Source of the DNA: Brumimicrobium mesophilum
Lineage (GTDB): Bacteria; Bacteroidota; Bacteroidia; Flavobacteriales_D; Crocinitomicaceae
Assembly: GCF_003025005.1 (NCBI RefSeq)
Contig: NZ_PVSS01000004.1
Span: 1-64,000, forward strand
DNA length: 64,000 bases
Reading direction: 5' to 3'
Shown here in pieces: positions 45,757-54,313 of this stretch; position 1 is the first letter of the stretch; each line of letters opens with the position of its first letter. The translations under genes were made by a program, and so were the position numbers. The notes under the pieces are model-generated. The model was not told the origin of the DNA. It worked only from the letters and a program-made list of their open reading frames with translations, and did not search any database.

Positions 45757-45823
45757 CTTGATTTCTACTGTGGAATTATCCGCAGGATAATTCCACGCCG
45801 AAATCATAGCCGAACCGTTGGCA
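45757..45823. repeat. attC-like palindrome ending GTTGGCA
   Basis: A strong two-part hairpin: GTGGAATTATCC (45770-45781) pairs perfectly with GGATAATTCCAC (45785-45796) around a GCA loop. GATTTC (45760-45765) pairs with GAAATC (45800-45805), with unpaired spacers in between. It ends in GTTGGCA (45817-45823), 3 bp before the next ATG. The stem-spacer-stem layout and the terminal GTT core recall integron attC sites. There is no T run, so a terminator is less likely. Confidence 0.6.
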
Positions 45824-45826
45824 TTC

Positions 45827-46354
45827 ATGAAACAGAACTTGAAAGAACGAATCGAAAAATATAAATCTGAGCTGAATAATGTTACTGAAAACATTAAGAA
45901 TGACTTAATAGATTATTTTAAGAACTTTGATTACGAATGTGACCATAAAGATATTGAAGTCACTTCGATTAAATCAGAAGAGGACATTAATCAAATTTAT
46001 GCCAGCCCAGGATTTTACATAATTCTGGCTGATACTAAATTTAACGATAATGAGTGCAGTTTTAAACATAAGAACCAGACAGCTATTTACCGTGGTCACT
46101 CCTATTCAACGAGAAAAAGAATTTCAAGCCATTTAGCTAATGACACCTATAACCAAAATAGAAAATCGAGAGAACCTAATTACACCGTATGCTTGAAAAT
46201 AGAAGATGGTGTAAACGGAATCAACATAAATGACCCACGATACAGAGATTGGAGTTGGACTGTCATTGTACATAATATGAGAAATAGCAATGAACTTATA
46301 AGAGAACAAGCTGAACTTGCCTTTGCTGGTGCTTTCGGTAAACCATGCAAATAA
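45827..46354 (+). CDS. GIY-YIG-like nuclease domain protein (island)
   Basis: 175 residues. After an N-terminal helical part, GFYII (62-66), IYRGHSYSTRKRISSHL (87-103, with R96/R98 and H102) and a late E-x2-E helix (NELIREQAELAFAGAFGKP, E160/E163) follow the order and spacing of GIY-YIG nucleases (GIY..YIG..R..E). The YIG element reads YRG. The likely product is a DNA nuclease, but the divergence means catalysis is unproven. The start is the ATG at 45827; an in-frame TTG lies inside the upstream palindrome core. It is followed after 22 bp by a PD-(D/E)XK gene, so the two form a pair. Confidence 0.62.
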   Translation: MKQNLKERIEKYKSELNNVTENIKNDLIDYFKNFDYECDHKDIEVTSIKSEEDINQIYASPGFYIILADTKFNDNECSFKHKNQTAIYRGHSYSTRKRISSHLANDTYNQNRKSREPNYTVCLKIEDGVNGININDPRYRDWSWTVIVHNMRNSNELIREQAELAFAGAFGKPCK

Positions 46355-46376
46355 AGAGAATCAGAAAAATAATATA

Positions 46377-47288
46377 ATGGCATTATTCAAAATAAAACAA
46401 CAACTGGAATATATAAAAGAAAAGCCTTTCAGATTAGAGAAAGAGATTCAAGACTTAACAGAGTATAACTTGAAAGCAGTTTTCGGACTTGACTTTGTAA
46501 AATCTGAATTTGCACTCAATAATTTCAGAATTGACACATTGGCATTCGATAAAGAAGCAAACGCTTTTGTAATCATAGAATATAAACGAGACAAAAACTT
46601 TAGCGTAATCGACCAAGGATATGCCTACTTGTCTTTAATGCTAAACAACAAGGCAGATTTCATTCTTGAATTCAACGAAAATTTGGAAAAGACATTAAAA
46701 CGAAATGACGTTGATTGGTCACAATCCAGAGTTTTATTCGTTTCCCCGGCATTTACCAATTACCAAAGAGAAGCCATAAACTTCAAAGACTTACCAATCG
46801 AATTATGGGAAGTAAAACGGTTTGAAAACGATACAGTTTCTTTTGACCAAATTCAAAGGGCAGGTGCCCAAGAAAGCATAAAGACTATATCCAAGACAGA
46901 TAACACAATTGACAATGTTGCCAAAGAAATAAAGGTTTATTCTGAGCAAGAACATTTAGACAATGTATCAGAAGAAATCAAGGAACTTTATGAAAAACTC
47001 AAAAGTGCAATTCTGAATTTCGACAATATTGAAGTAAAACCTAAAAAGAAATATATAGCCTTTGTTTCAGGTCGTAATGTAATAGACATTCACCCGCAAC
47101 GAAAAGCATTAAAAATGTGGCTGAATATGAATATTGGCGAACTTGATGACCCGAAAAACTTAATGAGAGACGTTTCGACAACGGGACACTGGGGTAATGG
47201 AGATTACGAACTACAAATCAACTCGGATGATGATTTGGAATATATTTTAAGTCTTGTGAAACAGTCAATTAAAAAGAATAAAAAATAA
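46377..47288 (+). CDS. PD-(D/E)XK nuclease-like protein with DUF5655 C-terminus (island)
   Basis: 303 residues from the ATG at 46377 (MALFKIKQQLEYIKEKPF). Residues 20-110 follow the NucS/DUF91-type PD-(D/E)XK fold: early Glu residues in LEKEIQDLTEYN, D53 in FRIDTLAF, E68-x-K70 in VIIEYKR and Q80 in VIDQGYAYL. The C-terminus (KKKYIAFVSGRNVIDIHPQRKALKMWLNM) looks like DUF5655, often joined to restriction-like domains. It probably binds or cuts DNA in the cytoplasm. It is paired with the GIY-YIG-like gene 22 bp upstream and followed by attC-like copy A. Confidence 0.75.
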   Translation: MALFKIKQQLEYIKEKPFRLEKEIQDLTEYNLKAVFGLDFVKSEFALNNFRIDTLAFDKEANAFVIIEYKRDKNFSVIDQGYAYLSLMLNNKADFILEFNENLEKTLKRNDVDWSQSRVLFVSPAFTNYQREAINFKDLPIELWEVKRFENDTVSFDQIQRAGAQESIKTISKTDNTIDNVAKEIKVYSEQEHLDNVSEEIKELYEKLKSAILNFDNIEVKPKKKYIAFVSGRNVIDIHPQRKALKMWLNMNIGELDDPKNLMRDVSTTGHWGNGDYELQINSDDDLEYILSLVKQSIKKNKK

Positions 47289-47293
47289 CGAAA

Positions 47294-47490
47294 TGCCAAC
47301 AATTAAGCATCAATGAGGTCAAGTAAGGCTTGAGTTCTTTGTGCTTGGTTTTGAACTCTGCCTTTGGTGGCGGGTTTGAAGCCTAAAAAAAACCATAGAG
47401 ATTCAATACCAAAAGGTATGATTGAATTTCTAAAAATTTGCCTTTCTGTTTTTAGAAATTTGCTGATTGATCAAATTACCTTTTTCACTA
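47294..47490. repeat. Island palindromic repeat, copy A
   Basis: Starts TGCCAAC (47294-47300), then the stem AAGCATCAATGAGGTCAAG (47305-47323) against CTTGAGTTCTTTGTGCTT (47329-47346) with an unpaired T and a few mismatches, then TTTTGAAC. About 120 bp of further shared sequence follows, including a perfect 11-bp stem ATTTCTAAAAA / TTTTTAGAAAT near 47437-47464. The remaining spacer to the next gene (47491-47761) is featureless apart from GTTGGCA at 47706-47712, the complement of the opening TGCCAAC. Confidence 0.7.
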
Positions 47491-47761
47491 TGGCAACCAA
47501 GTTACCAAGCTTAATTCTATAATGAAATAAAATAGTTAGTCTTGTATATTTCCGAGAATTCTACTCCGTAAATGAATTTACTTCCGATAACACCCGCTAA
47601 GTATCATCGCCAATAAAACTTTTAAAATGAACATTTTGATTAAAATAAAATGACTACTTTAGACTATATTAAAAATATAAATAGCGACAATACGTAGCTT
47701 GGACAGTTGGCAAACATTAAAAAAAACCTGTAGTTAAAATGAATATTACTATATTTGAATT

Positions 47762-49165
47762 ATGGAAATAGATATAAAAAATCTAGGCGCTATTAAGAGT
47801 GCTCATTTTGATTTAAGTAAAAGACTTACCGTTTTTTGTGGTCCAAATAATTCAGGGAAAACCTATGCTGCTTATATGGCATATGCTCTAACAAAATCAG
47901 GAATGAAATATTTCAAAAGTCAAGAAAGTATTTTTGTTCAAGACTTAATTAAAAATCAAGAAGCCAATTTTGAATTAATAACGGATTCAATATGGAATTA
48001 TAGAAAAGAAGAAATAAAAAGTCTCAATAATTCTCTAGGGAGTATTTATGGAATCTCAGAAGATATTGCTAGTAATTTATTTAAAGACTTTTCAATTTCT
48101 GTATCTGAAACCAAGAAAGAATTTGATATCAATATTCTTAAAATGAATTTTAGCAATGAACTTAAGATAAATGATATTAATATAGAAATTTTAAAAGAAG
48201 TAAACAGTAGAGTAATAAATTTAAAATTAAAGGACACTGTAGTGTCTAAAAATAGTATTGAAATTCTTGAATTATTTTTAACATCGAAGCTTTTTTCACT
48301 TATTGCGTTTTACCCATTTACATCTAGTTATATATTACCAGTAGAACGAAATTCTATTTATACTTTTAGCAAAGAATTATCAATTCAAAAACAAGAGTTT
48401 CTAGAAAGAGCTCAGGCATTAGGTTCAAAAAAAAATAACAGAGACCCTTTCCATTGGTTTCTAAAAAAATCTACTCGTTATCCAATGCCAATTAGGGATG
48501 GTTTAGAAGTTGCAGAAGACCTTAATAATTATTCCAAAACAAAATCAGAGTTTTATTCTTTTGCAGAAGAAATAGAAAATGAATTATTAAATGGTAAAGT
48601 CATAATAACAAAAGATGGAGATGTCCAATTCTCTTCCAATAAAGCGAAAAGAAAAAAAATCCCAATTCATTTAACGGCATCAATAGTTAAGACTTTATCA
48701 AGTCTTATATTTTATCTAAAATATATCGCAACAAAAAATGAACTAATAATTATTGATGAACCTGAATTAAATTTACACCCAAATAATCAAGTTTATTTAG
48801 CTCGAGTATTCGCAAGACTCATAAATCAAGGATTTAGGTTAATTATTAGTACTCATAGTGATTATATAATTAGAGAATTAAATAACCTAATTATGGCTTC
48901 ATCACTAAAAAGAACAGAACCAATAACAATTAATTCTTTCACATATTCCAAAGAATATTTCTTAGACTTTAATACAGTAGGAGCTTATCTTTTCAATTTC
49001 AAAAATTCCACATCAAGAAATGTAACTGTGTCAAAAATTCCAATATCTAAATCTGGATTCGATGTTGAGACAATAGACAATACAATTGATGAGTTAAATG
49101 AAATTTCGGAAGAATTATTTTATGCTCTTCAAAATGAAAATCGAAAGACTTTAGAGAATTCCTAA
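47762..49165 (+). CDS. OLD/AAA-type ATPase of a two-gene module (island)
   Basis: 467 residues of the ABC-like ATPases found in OLD nucleases and many phage-defence systems. Walker A is GPNNSGKT (27-34). LPVERNSIYTF (193-203) and STRYPMPIRDGLEVAEDLN (237-255) are typical middle motifs. A signature-like helix HLTASIVKTLSSLIFYLKYIA (303-323) precedes Walker B IIIDEPELNLHP (329-340, D332/E333) and the H-loop ISTHSDYIIREL (H365). No Toprim nuclease domain is fused. The nuclease function appears to be supplied by the gene 2 bp downstream, as in ATPase-effector pairs such as Septu or PARIS (established analogy only). No known family name fits. Confidence 0.85.
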   Translation: MEIDIKNLGAIKSAHFDLSKRLTVFCGPNNSGKTYAAYMAYALTKSGMKYFKSQESIFVQDLIKNQEANFELITDSIWNYRKEEIKSLNNSLGSIYGISEDIASNLFKDFSISVSETKKEFDINILKMNFSNELKINDINIEILKEVNSRVINLKLKDTVVSKNSIEILELFLTSKLFSLIAFYPFTSSYILPVERNSIYTFSKELSIQKQEFLERAQALGSKKNNRDPFHWFLKKSTRYPMPIRDGLEVAEDLNNYSKTKSEFYSFAEEIENELLNGKVIITKDGDVQFSSNKAKRKKIPIHLTASIVKTLSSLIFYLKYIATKNELIIIDEPELNLHPNNQVYLARVFARLINQGFRLIISTHSDYIIRELNNLIMASSLKRTEPITINSFTYSKEYFLDFNTVGAYLFNFKNSTSRNVTVSKIPISKSGFDVETIDNTIDELNEISEELFYALQNENRKTLENS

Positions 49166-49167
49166 GA

Positions 49168-49674
49168 ATGAGTAACCTTGCTTTAATTGATAATGTCTTA
49201 AATTCGGATTTCAAGAGTAAATACAATACTCTTGAGGAAACTAGTGCAAATATGTCAATTGATTGTGTAACTGATAATTGTCAATCGTTTATTTATAATT
49301 TTGACATTCAATTGGATAAAACATTTAATGGTGGTTTCTTTCCATTTTTCAGTAATACCAAGGGAGTAAAAAAAAGATGTGATTATATTATCTTTTCTGA
49401 ATTAAATGGTCAATTGTTTGCTCTAATAATTGAATTAAAAGCTGGTCAACAAGGTGCAATGCCTCAGTTAAATGCTGGAGAATGTTTTGTGGATTATATC
49501 ATCGATACAGTTAATCGTGTTAATAAAACATCTTTGACCATAGAAAAACGAAAAATAAGTATTCGAGAATTTGAAAGAAAAAAGAAAACGAAATTAAAAG
49601 AAATTGAATACGACCAAGAAAATCATCATTTTTTTGAACAGAAAAAGTTCAGAATTGTATCTTACTTAAAATAA
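49168..49674 (+). CDS. Small PD-(D/E)XK-like effector protein (island)
   Basis: 168 residues. KKRCDYIIFSELNGQLFALIIELKAGQQG shows the D-x(n)-E-x-K core (D72, E89, K91) at strand ends, followed by a helix with conserved-looking Q and E (AMPQLNAGECFVDYII). This is the restriction-endonuclease-like fold. It starts 2 bp after the ATPase stop and must be co-translated with it. The C-terminal third is very basic (EKRKISIREFERKKKTKLKEIE). It is most simply the nuclease partner of the ATPase. Not matched to any named defence family. Confidence 0.72.
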   Translation: MSNLALIDNVLNSDFKSKYNTLEETSANMSIDCVTDNCQSFIYNFDIQLDKTFNGGFFPFFSNTKGVKKRCDYIIFSELNGQLFALIIELKAGQQGAMPQLNAGECFVDYIIDTVNRVNKTSLTIEKRKISIREFERKKKTKLKEIEYDQENHHFFEQKKFRIVSYLK

Positions 49675-49678
49675 CGTT

Positions 49679-49865
49679 TGCCAACAATTAAGCATCAATG
49701 AGGTCAAGTAAGCTTGAGCTCATTGTGCTTGGTGTTGAACTCTGCCATAGGTGGCTGGTTCGAAGCTTAAAAAAACTATGGGGATTCAATAAGAAAACTT
49801 GTGATTGTATTTCTAAAAATTTGACTTTCAGTTTTTAGAAATATGCTGATTGATCAAATTACCTT
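49679..49865. repeat. Island palindromic repeat, copy B
   Basis: TGCCAAC (49679-49685) opens a nearly perfect hairpin: AAGCATCAATGAGGTCAAG (49690-49708) against CTTGAGCTCATTGTGCTT (49713-49730) with a single bulged T. It ends in GTTGAAC (49734-49740), a full match to the integron R-box pattern GTTRRRY. The same downstream 11-bp stem ATTTCTAAAAA / TTTTTAGAAAT as in copy A follows. It lies 4 bp after the nuclease stop. Confidence 0.72.
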
Positions 49866-50237
49866 TTTCCAGCTACTACCTTATATTCCAAAATTCCTTA
49901 TTCGAGTAAAACCTTTGGGTAGAATTTGCAAAAATGAAGGAAATATCCAATCAAAGCGATATTATATTTTACCCATAGTGGGGCATAGTCGAACTCCATT
50001 TTATCAATTATTTTCTGCTCGTCAATTAATCGACTGTCGGGTTGACTATTGACTTTTTACGATTATCTTTAACTATTGAAAAAAAACAACTGATAAAACG
50101 CTATTAAGTTATAAGCAATAGTAATTAACTCAGATTAACATAAACTCATAATGTATTTAGTTAATTTTGGTTTTATCAAATGGGAAAAACTTACAATTCT
50201 CAAGTTATGATTCTAACTCCATATAAAAGTTACCTTG
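49866..50237. other. Spacer without recognised gene
   Basis: About 370 AT-rich bases between palindromic copy B and the S41 peptidase gene. A 69-codon open frame (49843-50052) begins inside the repeat and has no recognisable content. No GTTGGC-like closing core was found before the next gene, unlike after copies A and C. Confidence 0.4.
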
Positions 50238-52055
50238 ATGAAAAATATACTACTTGCCCAGTTTTGTCTGTTATTCGTTATTAATTTAAATGCTCAGAGT
50301 CCAAATTTACTAACTAATCCAGGATTCGAAGCTGAGGAGACATGGAATTTAAACTTAGCTGTTCGGCAAAAAAAAGTAGTTCACTCTGGACAATTTGCAA
50401 TGAAATTACATTCAAATAATTTTGAGTGGTCAGTATTCAATTCAGATGATATATACATTCCCAAAGCAGCGCATACCATAAAGTTTAAGGGATGGGTGAA
50501 AAATGAAAATTTGGTTGGAATGGAGGGGGAAGAAATAATGAGTATTCTGGGTTTTAAATGTATGGATGAATTCGATCGACATATTGGGAGGGATCAAATG
50601 ACATCAGACTCCACAAGAAACTCACGCTGGACAATGCACACAATAGACTATTTAGTTCCTTTAGGAGCGATTAAATTAACTGCTTTGGCTGGTGTTTGGA
50701 AAACCAAAGGAACAGTGTATTTTGATGATTTTTCAATTCAATTTTTAGATATTAACGGCAAAATTCTTTCAAAAGGAGAGAAACCCATTTATACCAATGA
50801 TTATTCAAAAGTCTATTCAAGAGAAGAATTAGTTTCAGATTTAAAACAACTCGTTGACAATTTAAAAACTCATCCTCAATTGTATGAATTCGTTTCAGAA
50901 GAATCATTTATTAATTTGATAGAAATTCAAGAATCAAAAATTACGGATTCAATGAAAACAACTGATTTCCATCGATTAGCACAACCAATAGTTGCGAAAG
51001 TTGGATGTGTTCATACAACACTTTATGATAATCGACCGGATTCTTTGCCAGACCATTTATTTAAACTCCCTCTTGATTTATCTTTTTTTGAAAACGACTT
51101 ATTCGTGATGGAAAATTATAAAGGAAACAACACCATTTCTGTTGGCTCAAGGATTCTAAAAATAAACGATGTTCCAGTTGAAACAATCAAAGAAACATTG
51201 TGGAATGGCGTTTCTGCAGATGGGAATAATGCTTCACGTAAAAAAAGAAAATTAATGGCAAACTTTGATTATGGGTATTTAGGGGCTTATGGAGTCGCTA
51301 ACAAATATGCCATCCAATATATGGCTCCGGATGACGACTCTGTAATAACAACAGTATTAAATGTTGAAGATCAGTATTCTTCTGAAGAAAAATTGGCAGC
51401 AAAGCATAAAGAAAATCAGCTGCAATTTTCTATTAATCGGGATTTAAATACAGCAATAATAACAATCAAATCATTTCATTTTTATAATAATGAGCTTCAA
51501 TATTTCAAAAATTTTGTAGATAGTTGCTTTCAACAAATTAATACTCAAAAAATCGAAAATCTAATAATAGATGTCAGAGACAACGGTGGCGGTGATCCTC
51601 ATTGTGCATCCTATTTAATTAATCACATTTCCGAAAAACCGATCAATTATTATTCAGAAAGTTATTCATGGTTTAGAAGCCAACCTCGTCCAGATTCAGT
51701 TAAATTTTCAAGTTTTTCAAATGCCCCCTACATTTTAATCAATGGGGGGGATGCTTCAACAACAGGGCACTTCTGCGCATTGATTGATTATCATAGACTT
51801 GGGGTCTTCGTTGGTGAAGAATCGGGCTCAACGTATACCTGTAATGGCGCACAAAAAAGGTTTCGACTGAAACATACGGAATTAGTATTGGTTGTAGCTC
51901 AAGACACATATCAAGTTGATGTTGAGAATATGGAAAAGGAGATAGGTATAATTCCTCAATATATGGTAACACCAACCAAAGAAGAGTTTCTATTAAAGAA
52001 AGATGTAATTTTGGATTTTGTATTGGATAAAATACGTAATGAAACTAAACGATAA
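50238..52055 (+). CDS. Secreted S41-family peptidase
   Basis: 605 residues from the ATG at 50238 with a signal peptide (MKNILLAQFCLLFVINLNAQS). Residues about 25-175 form a carbohydrate-binding-like or jelly-roll region (LLTNPGFEAEETWNLN..AMKLHSNN..TVYFDDFSIQFL). The C-terminal half is the S41 tail-specific protease core: GSRILKINDVPVETIKE is PDZ-like, LIIDVRDNGGGDPHCASYLI the conserved strand, and ILINGGDASTTGHFCALID the nucleophile region with Ser in DASTTGH. It cleaves proteins in the periplasm or at the surface; substrate unknown. A long single gene such as this is unlike typical cassette cargo. Confidence 0.85.
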   Translation: MKNILLAQFCLLFVINLNAQSPNLLTNPGFEAEETWNLNLAVRQKKVVHSGQFAMKLHSNNFEWSVFNSDDIYIPKAAHTIKFKGWVKNENLVGMEGEEIMSILGFKCMDEFDRHIGRDQMTSDSTRNSRWTMHTIDYLVPLGAIKLTALAGVWKTKGTVYFDDFSIQFLDINGKILSKGEKPIYTNDYSKVYSREELVSDLKQLVDNLKTHPQLYEFVSEESFINLIEIQESKITDSMKTTDFHRLAQPIVAKVGCVHTTLYDNRPDSLPDHLFKLPLDLSFFENDLFVMENYKGNNTISVGSRILKINDVPVETIKETLWNGVSADGNNASRKKRKLMANFDYGYLGAYGVANKYAIQYMAPDDDSVITTVLNVEDQYSSEEKLAAKHKENQLQFSINRDLNTAIITIKSFHFYNNELQYFKNFVDSCFQQINTQKIENLIIDVRDNGGGDPHCASYLINHISEKPINYYSESYSWFRSQPRPDSVKFSSFSNAPYILINGGDASTTGHFCALIDYHRLGVFVGEESGSTYTCNGAQKRFRLKHTELVLVVAQDTYQVDVENMEKEIGIIPQYMVTPTKEEFLLKKDVILDFVLDKIRNETKR

Positions 52056-52060
52056 ATACC

Positions 52061-52190
52061 TATAACATGCGCTTAAAACCATACGGGTTCTCGGCTTCGA
52101 CTGATAATTTAAAAGTAGAAAAACAATTTTATCTTAGAGAACGAAGTTGGGTAAATGGTCCGTACGGTTCCAAGCGCCGAATGTTCTAGG
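52061..52190. repeat. attC-like palindrome after the S41 gene
   Basis: AACATGCGCTT (52064-52074) pairs with AAGCGCCGAATGTT (52172-52185) leaving a few bulged bases. Inside, CCATACGG (52079-52086) matches CCGTACGG (52160-52167) with one mismatch, and GTTCTC (52087-52092) pairs with GAGAAC (52137-52142), next to CTTCG/CGAAG. It opens with TATAAC, complementary in style to the GTTATAT cores elsewhere in the island. Multi-stem structure with bulges, about 130 bp. Confidence 0.6.
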
Positions 52191-52207
52191 GCATTTGAAA
52201 AAAGACA

Positions 52208-52672
52208 ATGAAGTACAAGAATTATAAATCGGCAATTCACAATTTCACTCACTCTTTCATTAGCATAGACTATATGAAAAGTGGACGTCTAGCTGTTAAT
52301 GTTTTGATTGACTTGTACAACCTCGGACTTGAAACTAAGACAACATTTGACTTTATAAATAAGACTATTCAACCAGAAAAAGTTGACTCCAAAGAGAGCA
52401 GACAGTTATTAAATGACTACTTGGATTGGCTACCAGACCACTTTAATAATCAAAACTGCGACTTGACCAAATTGGAGAAATTAGAAACAACTATTTGGAC
52501 TGACTTCGAGAAAGCTTTTTCGCCACCAAGAATGAATGATACTCTTGAATTTACAGTCAACGCTGTGACACATTGGAAGGCTGACGGACGAGAAGAACAA
52601 ACTATTGAGATTTCGCAGACTGAGTTGATGAAGAAGAATTTTTTGAAATTGAAAATTCCAGAAATGAAATGA
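52208..52672 (+). CDS. Hypothetical protein, first of an overlapping pair (island)
   Basis: 154 residues, mainly helical in the first half (HNFTHSFISIDYMKSGRLAVNVLIDLYNLGLETKTTFDFINKTI) with a later strand-rich part (TLEFTVNAVTHWKADGREEQTIEISQTELMKK). No signal peptide, membrane segment or catalytic motif. I do not recognise it. It overlaps the next gene by 4 bp (ATGA) and the pair lies between two palindromes. The arrangement would suit a toxin-antitoxin or immunity pair, but nothing in the sequence proves that. Confidence 0.55.
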   Translation: MKYKNYKSAIHNFTHSFISIDYMKSGRLAVNVLIDLYNLGLETKTTFDFINKTIQPEKVDSKESRQLLNDYLDWLPDHFNNQNCDLTKLEKLETTIWTDFEKAFSPPRMNDTLEFTVNAVTHWKADGREEQTIEISQTELMKKNFLKLKIPEMK

Positions 52673-52974
52673 AAAATGAAGTCATTAATAAAATAGTCGT
52701 CAATGACCAAAATGAGCTACTCTTAAAATTAATTGGTCAAGGTAGTCCAACTTACCAATACGTTTATCGAGAAGCGGCAGGAGTATATTGGGATGAAAAT
52801 CAAATAGCCTTTAAGTCCACGCCATTTAGAGAATGGAATGTATCTGATTGGTTCTTTCATATAAAGGACATTGTTAAATCAGGATTGAACTTAGAATTGT
52901 TGATTGATGAAAAAGTAACATGGGAAAACATAACTAACGAAGAGAAAAACAAAATAAAAAACGCCCTACAATAA
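52669..52974 (+). CDS. Hypothetical small protein, second of an overlapping pair (island)
   Basis: 101 residues, alpha/beta, aromatic-rich (GSPTYQYVYREAAGVYWDENQIAFKSTPFREWNVSDWFFHIKDIV). No signal peptide, and the family is not recognised. Such compact proteins are typical of integron-cassette-like cargo. Its ATG lies inside the previous stop (ATGA), so translation is coupled. The stop codon merges with the following palindrome (CTACAATAAC at 52966-52975). Confidence 0.55.
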   Translation: MKNEVINKIVVNDQNELLLKLIGQGSPTYQYVYREAAGVYWDENQIAFKSTPFREWNVSDWFFHIKDIVKSGLNLELLIDEKVTWENITNEEKNKIKNALQ

Positions 52975-53105
52975 CTAAGTCTTCGGCGTGCCGATTACGC
53001 CCTGCGGTTGTGAGATCGCTTCGCTAAGTTGGCCAATATTTCGACAAGCTCAATAGAACTATTTCGACAAGCTCAATGGAGCCCGCTGAACACCATGTTA
53101 TATAG
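52966..53105. repeat. attC-like palindrome with internal tandem repeat
   Basis: CTACAATAAC at 52966-52975 is roughly mirrored by GTTATATAG at 53097-53105. An inner stem GGCGT (52985-52989) / ACGCC (52997-53001) is seen. ATTTCGACAAGCTCAAT occurs twice (53038 and 53061, 23-bp period). It sits directly after an island gene pair, like the other palindromes. Confidence 0.5.
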
Positions 53106-53135
53106 TCTGAAATTTTCGTCGAGATGGAGAATAGG

Positions 53136-53312
53136 GCCTCGGTTTTGAGTTTAACGGGTAGAGTTATGCGATTATTATACGTGTAATTTTACGGCTATTG
53201 GATTGATTAAAATTGTGTACTCCTTCTATGATCAATTGCAAATGCTTGTTGTAGTTGCTTTTTCAAATGAAATTAATGTTATATTTGGTGGAAAAGATAT
53301 AGGCGTTATATG
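53136..53312. repeat. Island repeat R2 ending in GTTATATG core
   Basis: A direct copy of R1 (45017-45225), with conserved blocks at 53136-53170 and 53268-53287 and a diverged middle. It ends with GTTATATG at 53305-53312, 57 bp before the next island gene. R1 and R2 enclose the eight genes from 45235 to 52974. Confidence 0.62.
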
Positions 53313-53369
53313 TGTAGTGTTTATAGGCAGTTGTTGTAGGTAACCAAAAAAAAACTCAAAATAAAAAAT

Positions 53370-54296
53370 ATGGGATTAATGATTTCTAGCATTGCTAAAA
53401 TTGGAAATGAAAATTTACCTAAAAATTTGTTTAATTCATCTTCTAACTATTATCTATATATTTTGGAATATGCTGATTTTGATTTTAATGAACCTCATAA
53501 TTATTCTTCGGATTATCACGAAAGCGGAATGTCACGAATACTAAATAGTTATAGTTATAATTTCCGTAATCAAGATGTTGATGTGTTAACAAGTGAAACT
53601 TTTCATAGTGACTCTAATTTGATGAGTTTGGGTAATATTTTTGGTGTTGAAAACCTTGGTTTTAGTGAATCAAGACCAGCTTTAATTACGCCAGCATTTT
53701 TGATTTCAACAGTAGAGACTTCCATGTTGAATAAAATTGAATTATTGAATATCTCAAATGAAACTTTTATTTTTTTGAGATTTGAAATGCAAAATAGAGA
53801 TGCAAATACAATTCCACAACTGATAAATAAAATTTTGGATAATCCAGGTGTTGCTATTTCAAAATGTGAGAAACTTAATTTTAAAGGTATCTACGAAAAT
53901 ACATTCTTTTTTAAATACGATTTTAGTCTAAATGTTGATAATTCTGAAATCAAAGAATTGTTAGTAGATATTAAATCTGACACTTCTGAAATCATAAAAC
54001 ATCAAACCGAACTAGAAAAGGTAATTCGAGAGACAACCGATAAACAAAGTTCATTAATTATAAAAGAGTTAATGGAATGGGTTGGAACTACAACAATTGA
54101 ACAAAACAATGACTTAACTGAAAAGTTAAACGAAATACAAAATACTGATGATGTTCAAATGAAACTGAAACTATCTATTCCATTTATTAAACTATTAGGA
54201 GTTGATTTTGAAACAGAATTTGACGTTAAGAACTGGACAAAAAAGATGTACGATAAATATGAATTTGAAATATTTAAATTATTTGGAAACCTATAA
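53370..54296 (+). CDS. Hypothetical protein with C-terminal coiled coil (island)
   Basis: 308 residues. The first 200 are mixed alpha/beta without a known motif (YLYILEYADFDFNEPHNYSSDYHESGMSRI, LLNISNETFIFLRFEMQNR). Residues about 205-260 form coiled coils (LLVDIKSDTSEIIKHQTELEKVIRETTDKQSSLIIKELM). The last 40 residues (MKLKLSIPFIKLLGVDFETEFDVKNWTKKMYDKYEFEIFKLF) form an amphipathic end. No signal peptide. I do not recognise the family. It is the only gene between repeat R2 and the palindrome at 54314. Confidence 0.6.
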   Translation: MGLMISSIAKIGNENLPKNLFNSSSNYYLYILEYADFDFNEPHNYSSDYHESGMSRILNSYSYNFRNQDVDVLTSETFHSDSNLMSLGNIFGVENLGFSESRPALITPAFLISTVETSMLNKIELLNISNETFIFLRFEMQNRDANTIPQLINKILDNPGVAISKCEKLNFKGIYENTFFFKYDFSLNVDNSEIKELLVDIKSDTSEIIKHQTELEKVIRETTDKQSSLIIKELMEWVGTTTIEQNNDLTEKLNEIQNTDDVQMKLKLSIPFIKLLGVDFETEFDVKNWTKKMYDKYEFEIFKLFGNL

Positions 54297-54313
54297 ATGG
54301 ATAAAAAATAGGC

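Noticed and set aside
45757-45823. Strong hairpin as an ordinary transcription terminator
   Set aside because: No T run on either side, the two-part stem has unpaired spacers, and its end lies 3 bp before the next start codon, which fits the other island palindromes better.
49755-49766. GGTTCGAAGC, resembling a tRNA T-loop
   Set aside because: No acceptor stem, anticodon arm or D-loop is found around it. It lies within palindromic repeat copy B, and copies A and C have different bases there.
49843-50052. 69-codon open frame in the spacer after repeat copy B
   Set aside because: It begins inside the repeat, has no recognisable domain, signal or membrane pattern, and no homologous frame exists in copy A.
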